Shown here: positions 41,175 through 50,654 of the stretch, piece after piece
Position numbering within the stretch: position 1 is the first letter of the stretch
Layout: each line of letters starts with the position of its first letter
NCBI RefSeq assembly: GCF_003865345.1
Contig: NZ_RMVE01000004.1
Span: forward strand, 1-64,000
DNA from: Nonlabens xiamenensis
Lineage (GTDB): Bacteria > Bacteroidota > Bacteroidia > Flavobacteriales > Flavobacteriaceae
Direction: 5' to 3'
DNA length: 64,000 nucleotides
Notes under the pieces: model-generated
What the model saw: the letters and a program-made list of their open reading frames with translations, nothing else
Told to the model about the DNA's origin: nothing
The model's database searches: none
Position numbers and translations under genes: made by a program

Positions 41175-43808
41175 ATGAAGTCACAACAGATACGCCAAAC
41201 TTTCCTTGAATATTTTAAAAAGAAACAGCATGAGATCGTTCCCAGCGCTCCCATGGTAATCAAGAACGACCCAACCTTGATGTTTACCAATGCTGGAATG
41301 AACCAATTCAAAGAGTACTTTCTAGGAAATTCGACACCCAAAAACTCACGTATAGCCGACTCCCAAAAATGTCTGCGTGTAAGTGGTAAACACAATGATC
41401 TTGAGGAAGTAGGCGTGGATACTTATCACCATACCATGTTTGAGATGTTGGGGAATTGGAGTTTTGGTGATTATTTTAAAAAAGAGGCGATCCAGTGGGC
41501 CTGGGAATTGCTTACCGATGTATTTGAGATTGACAAGAATAGTCTTTACGTCACCATTTTTGAAGGTGATTCATCAGAGGACCTTGAACGCGATCAGGAA
41601 GCTTATGATATCTGGAAGGAGTTGATAGCAGAAGAACGTATTCTCAACGGGAATAAAAAAGATAATTTTTGGGAAATGGGAGCACAAGGTCCGTGTGGTC
41701 CTTGTTCTGAGATCCACGTAGATATTAGAAGCGCAGAGGAAAAACAAAAAGTGGATGGAGCGAGTTTGGTCAACGCAGACCATCCTCAAGTGGTCGAAAT
41801 TTGGAATCTGGTATTCATGCAATTCAACCGTATGGCCGATGGTACCCTTAAAAATCTGCCAGCGCAGCATGTGGATACGGGTATGGGATTTGAACGTCTA
41901 GCCATGGTACTTCAAGGCAAACAATCCAATTATGATACGGATGTATTTACTCCGATAATCAGGGAAATTGAAACCATTACTGGTCATTCCTATGGAAATA
42001 CAAAGGAAGAAGACATCGCAATCCGAGTCATAGCCGATCACGTAAGGGCAGTTTCATTTTCCATTGCCGACGGACAATTGCCTTCCAATAATGGTGCAGG
42101 ATATGTGATCCGTATGATTTTGCGACGTGCCATACGTTATGGCTTCACCTATTTAAATAAAAAAGAACCTTTCATCCATCAATTGGTCAATACGCTGGCT
42201 AAACAAATGGGTGATGCCTTCCCAGAACTGAAATCACAGAAAAACCTGATCCATAATGTGATCAAGGAAGAAGAAATCTCTTTCTTACGCACTCTGGAAA
42301 ATGGGTTGGCTTTGCTAGATGCAATGGTGGAATCCATGAAAAAGGAAAACACCAAAACCCTGGACGGAAAAAAGGCTTTTGAACTCAATGACACCTATGG
42401 TTTCCCAAAAGAGCTCACCCGCTTAATTCTAAGCGAACAAGGCTTGGGTATGGATGAAGAAGGTTTTGCTGCTGCCTTAAAAAAGCAACAAGAAGACTCC
42501 AGAAAGGCCAGCGCTACAGAAACCAGTGACTGGACGGTGCTCAATGCCGATGATTCGCAAGAATTTATAGGTTACGATAGACTCAGTGCCGATGTAAGGA
42601 TTGCCAAATACCGTAAAACCTCGAGCAAAAAAGAAGGTGAGCTGTATCAAATTGTCTTCAATATGACGCCATTCTATGGAGAAAGTGGAGGACAAACAGG
42701 AGATAAAGGCTATCTGGAAAGCCCGAGTGGTGATACCGTTTATATCATCGATACTAAAAAGGAAAATGGACAAACCGTTCACCTCACAAAAAACTTGCCT
42801 AAAGAATTGGGTGGCACACATCGGGTAAGCGTAGATAAGAGCCAACGCATGCGCACGGCGGCAAACCACACCGCTACCCACCTACTCCACCAAGCCCTGA
42901 GAAAGATTTTAGGCGAACACGTAGAGCAAAAAGGTTCCATGGTGCGCAGTGCTTCATTGAGGTTTGATTTTTCCCATTTCTCTAAAGTTACACCAGAAGA
43001 ATTGGCAGAAGTGGAGAATTTTGTCAATGCCAGAATCAGGGAACAACTTCCCCTAGAAGAAAATCGGAGTCAAACTTATGAAGAGGCAATTCAAGATGGA
43101 GCTATTGGACTCTTCGGAGAAAAGTATGGCGATGTTGTACGCACTATAAAATTTGGAGAAAGCTACGAGCTTTGTGGAGGAACACACGTAAAGAATACCG
43201 CCGAGGTCTGGCACTTTAAAATTACGCATGAAACTTCAGTAGCCTCAGGTATCAGAAGAATTGAAGCCATTACCAGCGATGCAGTCAAAGACTTTTTTTC
43301 AGAACAATCTCAACATTTTGAAGAAATCAAGGCCGTATTGAAAAACCCGGCTAAAAACCCAGCAGAAAGCATTCAACACCTATTGGAGGAAAATGCAAGT
43401 CTTAAAAAAGAGATTGAAGAACTCAAACGTGAAAAAGCCAGTCAATTAAAAAATACACTTATTGACCAGGCTAAAAATATCAACGGGATTCATTTTATTG
43501 GTACTTCTACAGATCTGGACGCCAAATCGGTAAAGGAATTGGCTTTCCAATTAGAACAGGAGTTGGCTAATCTTTTTTTAATCATCGGTGCAGAAAATGA
43601 TGGTAAGGCTACACTTACAGTGATGATCAGTAAAAACCTGGTAGAAGAAAAAGGCTTGAATGCAGGCCAATTGGTACGCTCGCTGGGCAAACACATCCAG
43701 GGAGGTGGAGGCGGTCAGGCGCATTTTGCTACAGCCGGAGGTAAGAATCCCGCTGGAATTCCAGCAGCATTAAAAGAAGCTGAGGATTTGATTATACAAC
43801 AAGCTTAA
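41175..43808 (+). CDS. alaS: Alanine-tRNA ligase
   Basis: Charges tRNA-Ala. 877 residues, normal for bacteria: class II catalytic core ([64 protein letters not shown]), tRNA-binding domain, editing domain with the zinc motif [11 protein letters not shown] and CGGTHV, and the C-terminal DHHA1/oligomerisation domain with [13 protein letters not shown]. All key residues are visible. Transcribed from its own promoter. Confidence 0.98.
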   Translation: MKSQQIRQTFLEYFKKKQHEIVPSAPMVIKNDPTLMFTNAGMNQFKEYFLGNSTPKNSRIADSQKCLRVSGKHNDLEEVGVDTYHHTMFEMLGNWSFGDYFKKEAIQWAWELLTDVFEIDKNSLYVTIFEGDSSEDLERDQEAYDIWKELIAEERILNGNKKDNFWEMGAQGPCGPCSEIHVDIRSAEEKQKVDGASLVNADHPQVVEIWNLVFMQFNRMADGTLKNLPAQHVDTGMGFERLAMVLQGKQSNYDTDVFTPIIREIETITGHSYGNTKEEDIAIRVIADHVRAVSFSIADGQLPSNNGAGYVIRMILRRAIRYGFTYLNKKEPFIHQLVNTLAKQMGDAFPELKSQKNLIHNVIKEEEISFLRTLENGLALLDAMVESMKKENTKTLDGKKAFELNDTYGFPKELTRLILSEQGLGMDEEGFAAALKKQQEDSRKASATETSDWTVLNADDSQEFIGYDRLSADVRIAKYRKTSSKKEGELYQIVFNMTPFYGESGGQTGDKGYLESPSGDTVYIIDTKKENGQTVHLTKNLPKELGGTHRVSVDKSQRMRTAANHTATHLLHQALRKILGEHVEQKGSMVRSASLRFDFSHFSKVTPEELAEVENFVNARIREQLPLEENRSQTYEEAIQDGAIGLFGEKYGDVVRTIKFGESYELCGGTHVKNTAEVWHFKITHETSVASGIRRIEAITSDAVKDFFSEQSQHFEEIKAVLKNPAKNPAESIQHLLEENASLKKEIEELKREKASQLKNTLIDQAKNINGIHFIGTSTDLDAKSVKELAFQLEQELANLFLIIGAENDGKATLTVMISKNLVEEKGLNAGQLVRSLGKHIQGGGGGQAHFATAGGKNPAGIPAALKEAEDLIIQQA

Positions 43809-43920
43809 CTGATCTGTAATATGCTCTTTACTGAATGATAAATACTGGCTATTATTTATCTGATTATTAGGTTATAAGACTAATCTTGTAACAAAACTTG
43901 TTTTTGGACTACCGATAAGT

Positions 43921-44208
43921 ATGGGGTTTGATAACACACATTTAATCAATAAAATAAAAAAAATTAGGGAGAGGAACGCTCAACGGCGATCTGATCGTGC
44001 CATGGATATTCGATTGGGCAAAAGACAAGGCTTAGAAGTGGTCAACGATACAATAATGCACTCTCCAGCCCAGGCGGCAGCATTTCAAGCTGAGTTTGCC
44101 CAAAAAGTCATACGTAGAAAATGGGTAGCTGGGTTGGCCTTGTCCCTATCAATACTCCTCACCATGATCATCGTAGCTATAGTAATCTATTTATTCCATT
44201 TCTTATGA
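43921..44208 (+). CDS. Small tail-anchored membrane protein A
   Basis: 95 residues: a strongly basic N-terminal half (HLINKIKKIRERNAQRRSDRAMDIRLGKRQG), a short linker and one C-terminal helix (WVAGLALSLSILLTMIIVAIVIYLF). Its stop TGA overlaps the ATG of the next gene (ATGA), whose product has the same plan. No family recognised; I infer a cytoplasm-facing basic domain anchored in the inner membrane. Confidence 0.78.
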   Translation: MGFDNTHLINKIKKIRERNAQRRSDRAMDIRLGKRQGLEVVNDTIMHSPAQAAAFQAEFAQKVIRRKWVAGLALSLSILLTMIIVAIVIYLFHFL

Positions 44209-44498
44209 TTGGAGGAGGAGGAGCCATACAGGCCATGATTACGGCCATAAAAAATAATAGTCGCCAATCTAATCGTAAAAAGTTTGATGGTTTAGGCGGT
44301 ACCGCAGAAGGTATTTACAAAAAATCTACCCATCAAAAGATACATACGGTCGAAGAAATTGAAGCAGCTAAAGCAGCATTTAGGGAAAAGCAACGCAAAA
44401 GACGTCATTTAACTTACTGGTCAGTGGGCCTTACTATTGCTTTATCGCTAGCCATTGTCTATGGATTGATGAAATTGTATATCCTACTTTTTAATTGA
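44205..44498 (+). CDS. Small tail-anchored membrane protein B
   Basis: 97 residues from the ATG at 44205, which overlaps the upstream stop. A Gly-rich N-terminus (MIGGGGAIQAMITAIKNN), a basic middle (KKSTHQKIHTVEEIEAAKAAFREKQRKRRH) and a C-terminal helix (WSVGLTIALSLAIVYGLMKLYILLF). It looks like a distant paralogue of protein A (basic domain, then one helix, C-terminus short). An earlier start at 44121 lies inside gene A and is unlikely. Confidence 0.78.
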   Translation: MIGGGGAIQAMITAIKNNSRQSNRKKFDGLGGTAEGIYKKSTHQKIHTVEEIEAAKAAFREKQRKRRHLTYWSVGLTIALSLAIVYGLMKLYILLFN

Positions 44499-44669
44499 CC
44501 CTTCAGGTCATCTGCATGTATTGATCAACAACATGAAATCATTTTGCTATTGCGCAAACTTGCTCGATTCTATTTAAGCATCGAGAATTCGGTAACAAAC
44601 AATTAAAATTTGGGCTATTCTTAAGAAACAATTCAGTTTTCAACAGGTGTTACTGGTTTAGGAAACAAT

Positions 44670-44677
44670 TACATTTG
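44670..44677 (+). promoter_or_regulatory. Possible -7 box upstream of GSCFA gene
   Basis: TACATTTG matches TAnnTTTG 17 bp before the ATG at 44695; it would give a very short leader. No TTG at the -33 distance. Confidence 0.4.
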
Positions 44678-44694
44678 AAAGAGCATAAGTTTTC

Positions 44695-45615
44695 ATGATT
44701 CAACTATTCACACCAGTTCCTATACCAAGCTTTTCAAAACCTCTGGATTATGATTCCAGCGCATTGATGCTGGGTAGTTGCTTTACCGAGCACATGGGTA
44801 AAAAACTGAAAAGAGCAGGATTCCATGTATCGATCAATCCGTATGGGATCATCTTTAATCCAGTGAGCCTTTCCACTTTGATAGAGCGTGCCATGCAGGA
44901 AAGATTTTTTGCCTTGGGAGAAGTGGAAAGTAGCTTTTGCTATGAAGCACAATCTGCGGTTAGTGGTTCTTGTGAGCAAGAGGTAATGGAAGCCATGAAT
45001 CATGCGCTTGGAATGCTCCGTGAAGATATAAAAGGCAGCACACATATTTTCATCACGTTAGGAACAGCTTGGGTATACACGCTCAAAGAAACGGGTCAGG
45101 TGGTAGCCAACTGCCACCAGCAGCCACAGCGCTTATTTGATAAAAGACTCCTGACACCAGACGAAATTAATACCAGTCTACACCATATTACGACTCACCT
45201 TCATCAAATGAATCCGGATATTCAACTGATCTATACGCTATCTCCTGTACGTCACTTAAAAGATGGTGTGGTTTCAAACCAGCGTAGCAAAGCTAGGTTG
45301 CATGAAGCCATTCAAACATCTATTGATATTGGAAATGCCACCTATTTTCCCGCTTATGAAATTGTGATGGATGAATTGAGAGACTACAGGTATTATGACA
45401 GGGACATGTTACATTTGAATGAGTTGGGAATTGATTGTGTTTGGTCTCGCTTTCGCGAAAGCGCCATCTGCCCTAGCACGGATCAGGCACAGAAAGCCAT
45501 TGAAAAGCACCGTAAACTCGAAGCGCACAGACCTAAAAATGTGGAATTGCACCGTCAGCAGGTTGACACCAGCCGGGAGGCCTTGAGGCAATTATTTCCA
45601 AAAATCAATATTTAA
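44695..45615 (+). CDS. GSCFA domain-containing protein
   Basis: 306 residues of the GSCFA family, named for its GSCF motif (LMLGSCFTEHMGKKLKRAGF, residues about 25-44). The fold is expected to be SGNH-hydrolase-like; ITLGTAWVY, TLSPVRHLKDG and the late HLNELG with a catalytic-type His support this. Substrate unknown. A perfect palindrome copy encodes RFRES near the C-terminus (WSRFRESAICPS). The stop overlaps the next start (TAATG). Confidence 0.92.
   Translation: MIQLFTPVPIPSFSKPLDYDSSALMLGSCFTEHMGKKLKRAGFHVSINPYGIIFNPVSLSTLIERAMQERFFALGEVESSFCYEAQSAVSGSCEQEVMEAMNHALGMLREDIKGSTHIFITLGTAWVYTLKETGQVVANCHQQPQRLFDKRLLTPDEINTSLHHITTHLHQMNPDIQLIYTLSPVRHLKDGVVSNQRSKARLHEAIQTSIDIGNATYFPAYEIVMDELRDYRYYDRDMLHLNELGIDCVWSRFRESAICPSTDQAQKAIEKHRKLEAHRPKNVELHRQQVDTSREALRQLFPKINI
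45448..45463. repeat. 16-bp palindrome CGCTTTCGCGAAAGCG (perfect)
   Basis: Inside the GSCFA gene in the RFRES frame. Confidence 0.95.
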
Positions 45616-46247
45616 TGAAATCGATCAAGCACTATATATTCGGAGCCCTGTTGATGCTATTGGCGGTGGTAATTTTTCGTTCCTGCTATGATGACCACAG
45701 CGAAAAGCAACGGCTAGAGGCAGAGACCGCCTTGATCACCCAACAAATCAGTAATGTGAGCAAATTGGTCGTAACCGAGATGACTTATGCCAAGGTCTAT
45801 ACTTATGAAAATACCAAAAGTTATGGATGGGAATATTTTGTACGCCAAGAAAGTACAAAAAGTGCATTGATCATTTCCAATGCCAAGGCTCAAATTGCTT
45901 ATGATCTAAAAGAACTCAAATACGAGATTGATCCTGATCAAAAAACCATTTATCTGACCTATCTCCCTGAACCAGAACTAAAAATAGATCCCAACTTAAC
46001 TTTTTATAAAATGGATAATGGCTTTCTGAATAGCTTTAATGCCAGTGACATTAATACAATAAAAAAACAGATCACGACAGATCTCAGAAAACAGATCAAC
46101 GCAAGTCCAGTCATGGACAACGCACAAAATAGGCTCCTCAGTGAATTAAGCGGAATTTATCTTGTCACCAATTCGATGGGTTGGACTTTAATCTATAATG
46201 ACACAGAGGTCAACAGCACCAAAGAAATGGGTAGTTTACTGCCTTAA
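45615..46247 (+). CDS. DUF4230 domain-containing membrane-anchored protein
   Basis: 210 residues: an N-terminal signal anchor (HYIFGALLMLLAVVIFRSC) followed by an extracytoplasmic DUF4230 domain (QQISNVSKLVVTEMTYAKVYTYE, LIISNAKAQIAYDLKELKYEID, TIYLTYLPEPEL). Function unknown. Translationally coupled to GSCFA, a pair that suggests a shared envelope role. Its stop overlaps that of the convergent lipoprotein gene (TTAA). Confidence 0.9.
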   Translation: MKSIKHYIFGALLMLLAVVIFRSCYDDHSEKQRLEAETALITQQISNVSKLVVTEMTYAKVYTYENTKSYGWEYFVRQESTKSALIISNAKAQIAYDLKELKYEIDPDQKTIYLTYLPEPELKIDPNLTFYKMDNGFLNSFNASDINTIKKQITTDLRKQINASPVMDNAQNRLLSELSGIYLVTNSMGWTLIYNDTEVNSTKEMGSLLP

Positions 46248-46585
46248 TTTTCTATAATTTTATACTCTTCTGCAGCCTTATCGTATTCTGCTTCCAGGAG
46301 TTGATAGTATTTATTGAAAATTTCTTTTTTGATATTGCAGCTGCGATTATTGCGTTCCAAGGCTGTTGCAAATTCAGCTTGCTCCATTTTACCGTCGATG
46401 TAATCTTGTGTTAGCTGGGGTCGTTCCATTTTACAAGACACATAATCCTTGTGTGCCTCTTCATATTTTTTATAGGTCACACTGCTGGTAATAACATTTT
46501 GCGGTTGTGCGCTAGAAGAATCTTCTGCAGGACTATTACAACTGGCGATAAGAGTGATCAAGATTAACAATGGAAACTTATTCAT
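46244..46585 (-). CDS. Hypothetical small lipoprotein
   Basis: 113 residues: lipoprotein signal MNKFPLLILITLIASC (lipobox IASC), a polar linker and a helical domain with two cysteines (YVSCKMERPQL, NRSCNIKKEIF). Glu/Lys/Tyr-rich C-terminus (YYQLLEAEYDKAAEEYKII). No family recognised. Convergent with the DUF4230 gene with overlapping stops. Confidence 0.78.
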   Translation of the reverse strand: MNKFPLLILITLIASCNSPAEDSSSAQPQNVITSSVTYKKYEEAHKDYVSCKMERPQLTQDYIDGKMEQAEFATALERNNRSCNIKKEIFNKYYQLLEAEYDKAAEEYKIIEN

Positions 46586-46704
46586 AAAACAGCTTTTAGA
46601 AGGGCTAAAAGTAATTAGCCTATTCTAAAAAATCAACTATCTGATCACTTAAAAATGATCAGCATGAACTGGCGTCTGAAAAAATATTGACCTTTCATTT
46701 CAAT

Positions 46705-46746
46705 AAAAAACCCTTCTTAGCATCACACTAAAAAGGGGTTTTTCGT
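46705..46746 (-). terminator. Terminator of the second ECF operon (probably bidirectional)
   Basis: A-run, CCCTTCTTAG (46711-46720), 7-base loop, CTAAAAAGGGG (46728-46738), T-run; one mismatch and one bulge. On the minus strand six T follow the stem. It lies between the sensor-like gene and the small lipoprotein gene. Confidence 0.65.
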
Positions 46747-46813
46747 TACCAATAAGTGGCTATTATCAAACTGTCTTTTAAACTAATGGCGCTCTTGAAG
46801 TTTGAAAAAACCA

Positions 46814-47257
46814 TCATTCTTTCTTGCGACGTCTTTCTTTGTATTCCCTGATCATCCTACGTTTAAAATCATGCTCTGCCTTGGTCAGCATCAAAAAGCG
46901 CTTATACCCAATAATTTCAATAATTTCCTCATTGTTATTCTCTAGACGGTTCTTGTGAATTCCGTTCTCTAAGTCGGTTAATTTTTTCACATATTGGGCA
47001 GCTTCCTTATCGCTAAGTTGTGTCAAATCTCCTTCTATGGAACGGATAAATTCGCGTTTTTCTCTTTCCATCTTATGGCAGGTTTCTTTGATCCGGTTAT
47101 AAATAGGCCAGAATTCCTGAGCTTCTTCAGTGGTGAGATCAATTTGTTCCGTGATATAAGCCACTGACAAAGCTTTGATCTTATCCCTTCGACTGTCTTG
47201 TGCCTGTGTACCCATCCAACAAAGGATGAATATGGCTGTTATTGCTATTTTTTTCAT
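46814..47257 (-). CDS. Exported Spy/CpxP-like protein (ECF operon sensor candidate)
   Basis: 147 residues: signal peptide MKKIAITAIFILCWMGTQAQ, then an all-helical, highly charged domain with KIKALSVAYITEQIDLTTEEAQEFWPIYNRI, which resembles the LTxxQ-type helices of Spy/CpxP periplasmic proteins. Similar proteins in flavobacteria carry the label sensor of ECF-type sigma factor. Its ATG overlaps the stop of the anti-sigma candidate upstream (ATGA), so the three genes form one operon. Confidence 0.85.
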   Translation of the reverse strand: MKKIAITAIFILCWMGTQAQDSRRDKIKALSVAYITEQIDLTTEEAQEFWPIYNRIKETCHKMEREKREFIRSIEGDLTQLSDKEAAQYVKKLTDLENGIHKNRLENNNEEIIEIIGYKRFLMLTKAEHDFKRRMIREYKERRRKKE

Positions 47258-47757
47258 TCTCTCATAATTTGCGTCAGACTTACCTCATCCTCGAGATAGG
47301 CCAACAATTCTTTATCTGAAATATCCTCGGCCATGCTGATATCGTTCAGAATGGTGTTATCGGTAAAGAGGAATTCTATATCTTCTTCTTCCTGCAGGAT
47401 GGCTACTTCTTCTACATACGTAGCAATGGTTTCATCCTCCAGTGAATCAGCTTGCCAGTCACTGTTATTGTACTGAAAGTTTTTCCCAATTACCAACACT
47501 AACAATACCGCCGCAGCCAGTCCTCCAACATTCCATAAAACACGTAATTTGGATCGCTCCTGCGATTTCAGTGTACGTAGCTTTTGGTCCTCAATTCTTT
47601 CCATCACCTGTTGATCCAGTTGATCAAAATAATCCTGAGGAACCTTGAAGCCACCCTGGTTGTCTTGCCGATTAACTCGCATCAGCACCCTTTCTTCCAA
47701 ACGTTCAAAATAAGCGTCTGGAACTTCAAAACCTGGTTGTTGTTGCTTGTCTTTCAT
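47254..47757 (-). CDS. Membrane anti-sigma candidate
   Basis: 167 residues. The N-terminal 70 residues contain two repeats of the same motif (FEVPDAYFERLEERVLMRVN and FKVPQDYFDQLDQQVMERIE), a single membrane helix follows (VLWNVGGLAAAVLLVLVIG), then an acidic C-terminal part with many Glu and Asp (EEVAILQEEEDIEFLF). Position between the sigma factor and an exported helical protein supports an anti-sigma role. No zinc motif. The repeated xVPxxYFxxLxxxVMxR motif is common in Bacteroidetes. Confidence 0.82.
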   Translation of the reverse strand: MKDKQQQPGFEVPDAYFERLEERVLMRVNRQDNQGGFKVPQDYFDQLDQQVMERIEDQKLRTLKSQERSKLRVLWNVGGLAAAVLLVLVIGKNFQYNNSDWQADSLEDETIATYVEEVAILQEEEDIEFLFTDNTILNDISMAEDISDKELLAYLEDEVSLTQIMRE

Positions 47758-47772
47758 ACTTTTAAGACCTAA

Positions 47773-48336
47773 TTAATTGGTAAAGGTTTCATCCTGTCTG
47801 ATAAATTTTTCTACTTTCTTAGCAGCGATATGATAGGTACTTTTTACCGCTCCTTCGGTTAACCCCAACACATCGGCTACTTCCTTAAACATAAGGTCAT
47901 CAAAGTACCTCATATTAAATACCTCCCGTTGCCTGTCTGGCAGTTGGGACAAGGCTTTTTGGAGTTCCAGATTGACCTGATCACTAGTGAAATAGACATC
48001 AGCTTCCAATTGATTCACCATGTGATCTTGTAATTCCTGCGAACTGATCTGCAAGTGCCGTGCCTTTTTAGTTAAGTGCGTCATGCTTTCATTATAAGCG
48101 ATGCGGTACATCCAGGTACTCAGTTTACTGTCTCCTTTAAAATTTTTGATGCCTTTATAAATTTTCACAAAAACATTTTGCAGCACATCATCAGCATCGT
48201 CGTGTTGCAGTACAATTTTACGAATTTGCCAATACAGCTGCTCCTTATAATTGGTCAACAATAGGCGAAACCCTTGATCCCTGGTAGCAGGATCCAAGAT
48301 CAAGTTTACGAGTTCGCTATCTGCTTGTTTATCCAT
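47773..48336 (-). CDS. ECF-type RNA polymerase sigma factor
   Basis: 187 residues from the ATG at 48334-48336 (MDKQADSELVNL); an ATG 27 bp earlier is also open. Region 2: HDDADDVLQNVFVKIYKGIKNFKGDSKLSTWMYRIAYNE; region 4: LPDRQREVFNMRYFDDLMFKEVADVLGLTEGAVKSTYHIAAKKVEKF. First gene of a sigma, anti-sigma, sensor operon. The trigger is unknown but is probably envelope stress given the exported third protein. Confidence 0.93.
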   Translation of the reverse strand: MDKQADSELVNLILDPATRDQGFRLLLTNYKEQLYWQIRKIVLQHDDADDVLQNVFVKIYKGIKNFKGDSKLSTWMYRIAYNESMTHLTKKARHLQISSQELQDHMVNQLEADVYFTSDQVNLELQKALSQLPDRQREVFNMRYFDDLMFKEVADVLGLTEGAVKSTYHIAAKKVEKFIRQDETFTN

Positions 48337-48455
48337 AAAGCTATTATGACCATGAATGTACAAAAAGGTTTAATCGATCTGAGATAATCTATCGCAAAAT
48401 GCTTCGTTTAACTAAGGAAGAATTAAGTATATTCACCTTTAAATAAGACATTCAC

Positions 48456-49178
48456 ATGCCAATAGAGTATTCTTCCTCCAGCATATCGCAACATCGACCT
48501 TTGATTGAGGTCAATGACGCCACCCGCGCCATATTTTACCGTAAAACCTATGCACATGTGGCTCTTGCGACCCTGCTTTTTATCATTGTAGAAGCCATTC
48601 TTCTGCGTATCGAACCCCTGGTAAACTTCATGATGGGACTGACTCAAGGATGGACCTGGCTGTTGGTATTAGGCGCTTTCATGTTTGCTACAAGTTATGC
48701 CGAAAAAATGGCCCATACCTCGCATAATCGAACTCAGCAGTACCTTGGTTTGTTTCTTTTTGTCCTGGCAGAAGCGATCATTTTTGTTCCCTTAATCTAT
48801 ATGGCCCTTCAAATTCAAGCTATTAATGATAGCCAATTGATCAATCAAGCCGCCGTGGTCACTCTCGCTCTTTTTGCTGCCTTGAGTGCGGTTGTATTTC
48901 TGACCAAAAAGGATTTTTCTTTTTTGCGCAGTTTCCTGACGATAGGCTTCATCGTTGCCATCGGAGTGATCGTAGCTGGAATGATATTTGGATTTGATTT
49001 GGGATTGTTTTTTAGTGCTGCCATGGTGATACTGGCGGCTGGATCTATACTTTACCAAACCTCTAATTTGGTACATAAATATGATACAGACCAGTATGTA
49101 GGAGCGGCACTGGGCTTATTCTCTGCCCTGATGTTATTATTTTGGTATATACTCAGAATTTTTATGTCCCGCGATTAA
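48456..49178 (+). CDS. Bax inhibitor-1/YccA family membrane protein
   Basis: 240 residues with seven predicted membrane helices, the BI-1 (TMBIM) fold, which forms a pH-sensitive calcium leak in studied members. Early LPLIEV-type N-terminus, then ATLLFIIVEAILL, FMMGLTQGWTWLLVLGAFMF, and the typical FLFVLAEAIIFVPLIYMAL and AAMVILAAGSILYQTSNLVHKYDTDQYVGAALGLFSAL with the conserved Asp in the last loop. Divergent from the ECF operon. Confidence 0.93.
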   Translation: MPIEYSSSSISQHRPLIEVNDATRAIFYRKTYAHVALATLLFIIVEAILLRIEPLVNFMMGLTQGWTWLLVLGAFMFATSYAEKMAHTSHNRTQQYLGLFLFVLAEAIIFVPLIYMALQIQAINDSQLINQAAVVTLALFAALSAVVFLTKKDFSFLRSFLTIGFIVAIGVIVAGMIFGFDLGLFFSAAMVILAAGSILYQTSNLVHKYDTDQYVGAALGLFSALMLLFWYILRIFMSRD

Positions 49179-49245
49179 CTTACTGGCCTTTACATATCAG
49201 CAGGAGCAATTACCATGGCTCAAACCCTATTTTTTTGCAGCCTTG

Positions 49246-50016
49246 ATGGTGGGTGTATTTATATTGGTGGGCCATTTGGTGATTCGTGCCATGCAACGCA
49301 AGCGTGATATTATATTTTTTCGACAGGGACTGAGCTATAGAAAACTATCGCTTTCGCGAAAGCGAATCCTAGAGGAATATCCTTTCTACCAGCATCTTCA
49401 GCCGAAATACCAACGACAATTTGAACACAGGGTAGCCAATTTTATAGCAGATAAGCATTTTAGACACCGCTATGATGAACCTATTACCGATGAGCAATAT
49501 GTATTATTGTCGGCGGTGGCATGCCGATTGACTTTTGGAAGACGCAGTTACCAGATGCCCATGTTGCATACCATACTACTGTTTCCAGAGGCCTTTACCA
49601 GTCCAGTCAATGAGGCCGAACATAAAGGAGAATACAACCCCAATGCCAAAGTTCTTGCGCTGTCCTGGGCCGATTTTAAGCTCGGAATGGACGTCATCAA
49701 TGACAATTTGCACTTGGGGCTTCATGAATTCACTCATGTCATTCATTTTGAAAGTGAACATAGCGCAACCGTAGATGCTACCAGGTTTCATAAATACCAC
49801 CAACTTATACTGCGCCAACTCATGCGATCAGAGGTAAGGGCCAAATTGGATGACACACAATTCTTTAGGGCATACGCCTTTACCAACCAATACGAATTTA
49901 TGGCGGTACTGGCCGAGTATTTTTTTGAGTCCAATGCCGAATTCAGAAGCGAATTCCCTGTGATATACAATTATTTCAAGCGCATTCTTCTTTATAAAGA
50001 GGAATGGATCATATGA
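49246..50016 (+). CDS. Zinc-dependent peptidase, MtfA-like (M90)
   Basis: 256 residues from the ATG at 49246. The active site is GLHEFTHVIHFESEH (HExxH-type HEFTH) with a later Glu in FMAVLAEYFFE; family members cleave a C-terminal residue of model substrates, and E. coli MtfA binds Mlc. The start is uncertain: the open frame continues upstream to 49132 and reads LPWLKPYFFAALMVGVFILVG, which would complete the membrane helix, but offers only CTG or ATT as starts. A perfect palindrome encodes LSRKR. Confidence 0.88.
   Translation: MVGVFILVGHLVIRAMQRKRDIIFFRQGLSYRKLSLSRKRILEEYPFYQHLQPKYQRQFEHRVANFIADKHFRHRYDEPITDEQYVLLSAVACRLTFGRRSYQMPMLHTILLFPEAFTSPVNEAEHKGEYNPNAKVLALSWADFKLGMDVINDNLHLGLHEFTHVIHFESEHSATVDATRFHKYHQLILRQLMRSEVRAKLDDTQFFRAYAFTNQYEFMAVLAEYFFESNAEFRSEFPVIYNYFKRILLYKEEWII
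49349..49364. repeat. 16-bp palindrome CGCTTTCGCGAAAGCG (perfect)
   Basis: Inside the MtfA-like gene, LSRKR frame (KLSLSRKRILEEYP), between the membrane anchor and the peptidase domain. Confidence 0.95.
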
Positions 50017-50110
50017 TCGTTGAGGCCATGCTACTTCCCTCACTTTTGAGCGCTTCAACCCAAGCTCAAGGCTGTAATTTTCTTTCTGGTTCAGGTGAAG
50101 AGCTCAGTTT

Positions 50111-50476
50111 TCAGTATCTATTCATATCATTGCGACCGTACATCATCAATCCCAGACCGATTAGCAAGGGTGCAAACGTCCACAAATAAATACGACCTTC
50201 GCTCTTAAAAAAAGAGACAGTTAGCACGACCAAAGTAAAAATGATAACTAGAATTCCGCCAATAAAGAGTCCGCGACCACGAGACTTTAAGCCTTTAAGC
50301 TCGGTGATGCGCACTGTTCTTTTATCCACTCGTCTGACGATATGTTGGATATCGTCCTCTGACTGTCCCTGATCTTTGAGTGTTTTGCGCATCTGGGACA
50401 TATCCATATTCCCATCAGCTATTTGTTGCGCGTAATATTCAATTTGTTCTTTGATGTCAGATTTTTGATCCACCAT
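50111..50476 (-). CDS. Hypothetical two-helix membrane protein
   Basis: 121 residues: a charged N-terminal half with helical repeats (MVDQKSDIKEQIEYYAQQIADGNM, LKDQGQSEDDIQHIVRRVDKR) and two C-terminal membrane helices (about 70-89 and 95-112). No family recognised; its N-terminal part could bind nucleic acid or another protein. It reads on the minus strand, convergent with the MtfA-like gene after a 94-bp gap. Confidence 0.75.
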   Translation of the reverse strand: MVDQKSDIKEQIEYYAQQIADGNMDMSQMRKTLKDQGQSEDDIQHIVRRVDKRTVRITELKGLKSRGRGLFIGGILVIIFTLVVLTVSFFKSEGRIYLWTFAPLLIGLGLMMYGRNDMNRY

Positions 50477-50654
50477 AACTGCGTTAAATGATTTGAAAAT
50501 AGAGATGAAAAAAAGTTGGAAAAATAATTAAACTATTCTTTTTGGGTAAATGGTCTTGCTCTAGTGAAGACTATTGAACCGAATGAACGAAAGAACCAGT
50601 AAGGCCAAGTCATCAAATGACAGGTGAAACTGAAAGAGCAAAAGACCGATCTGA

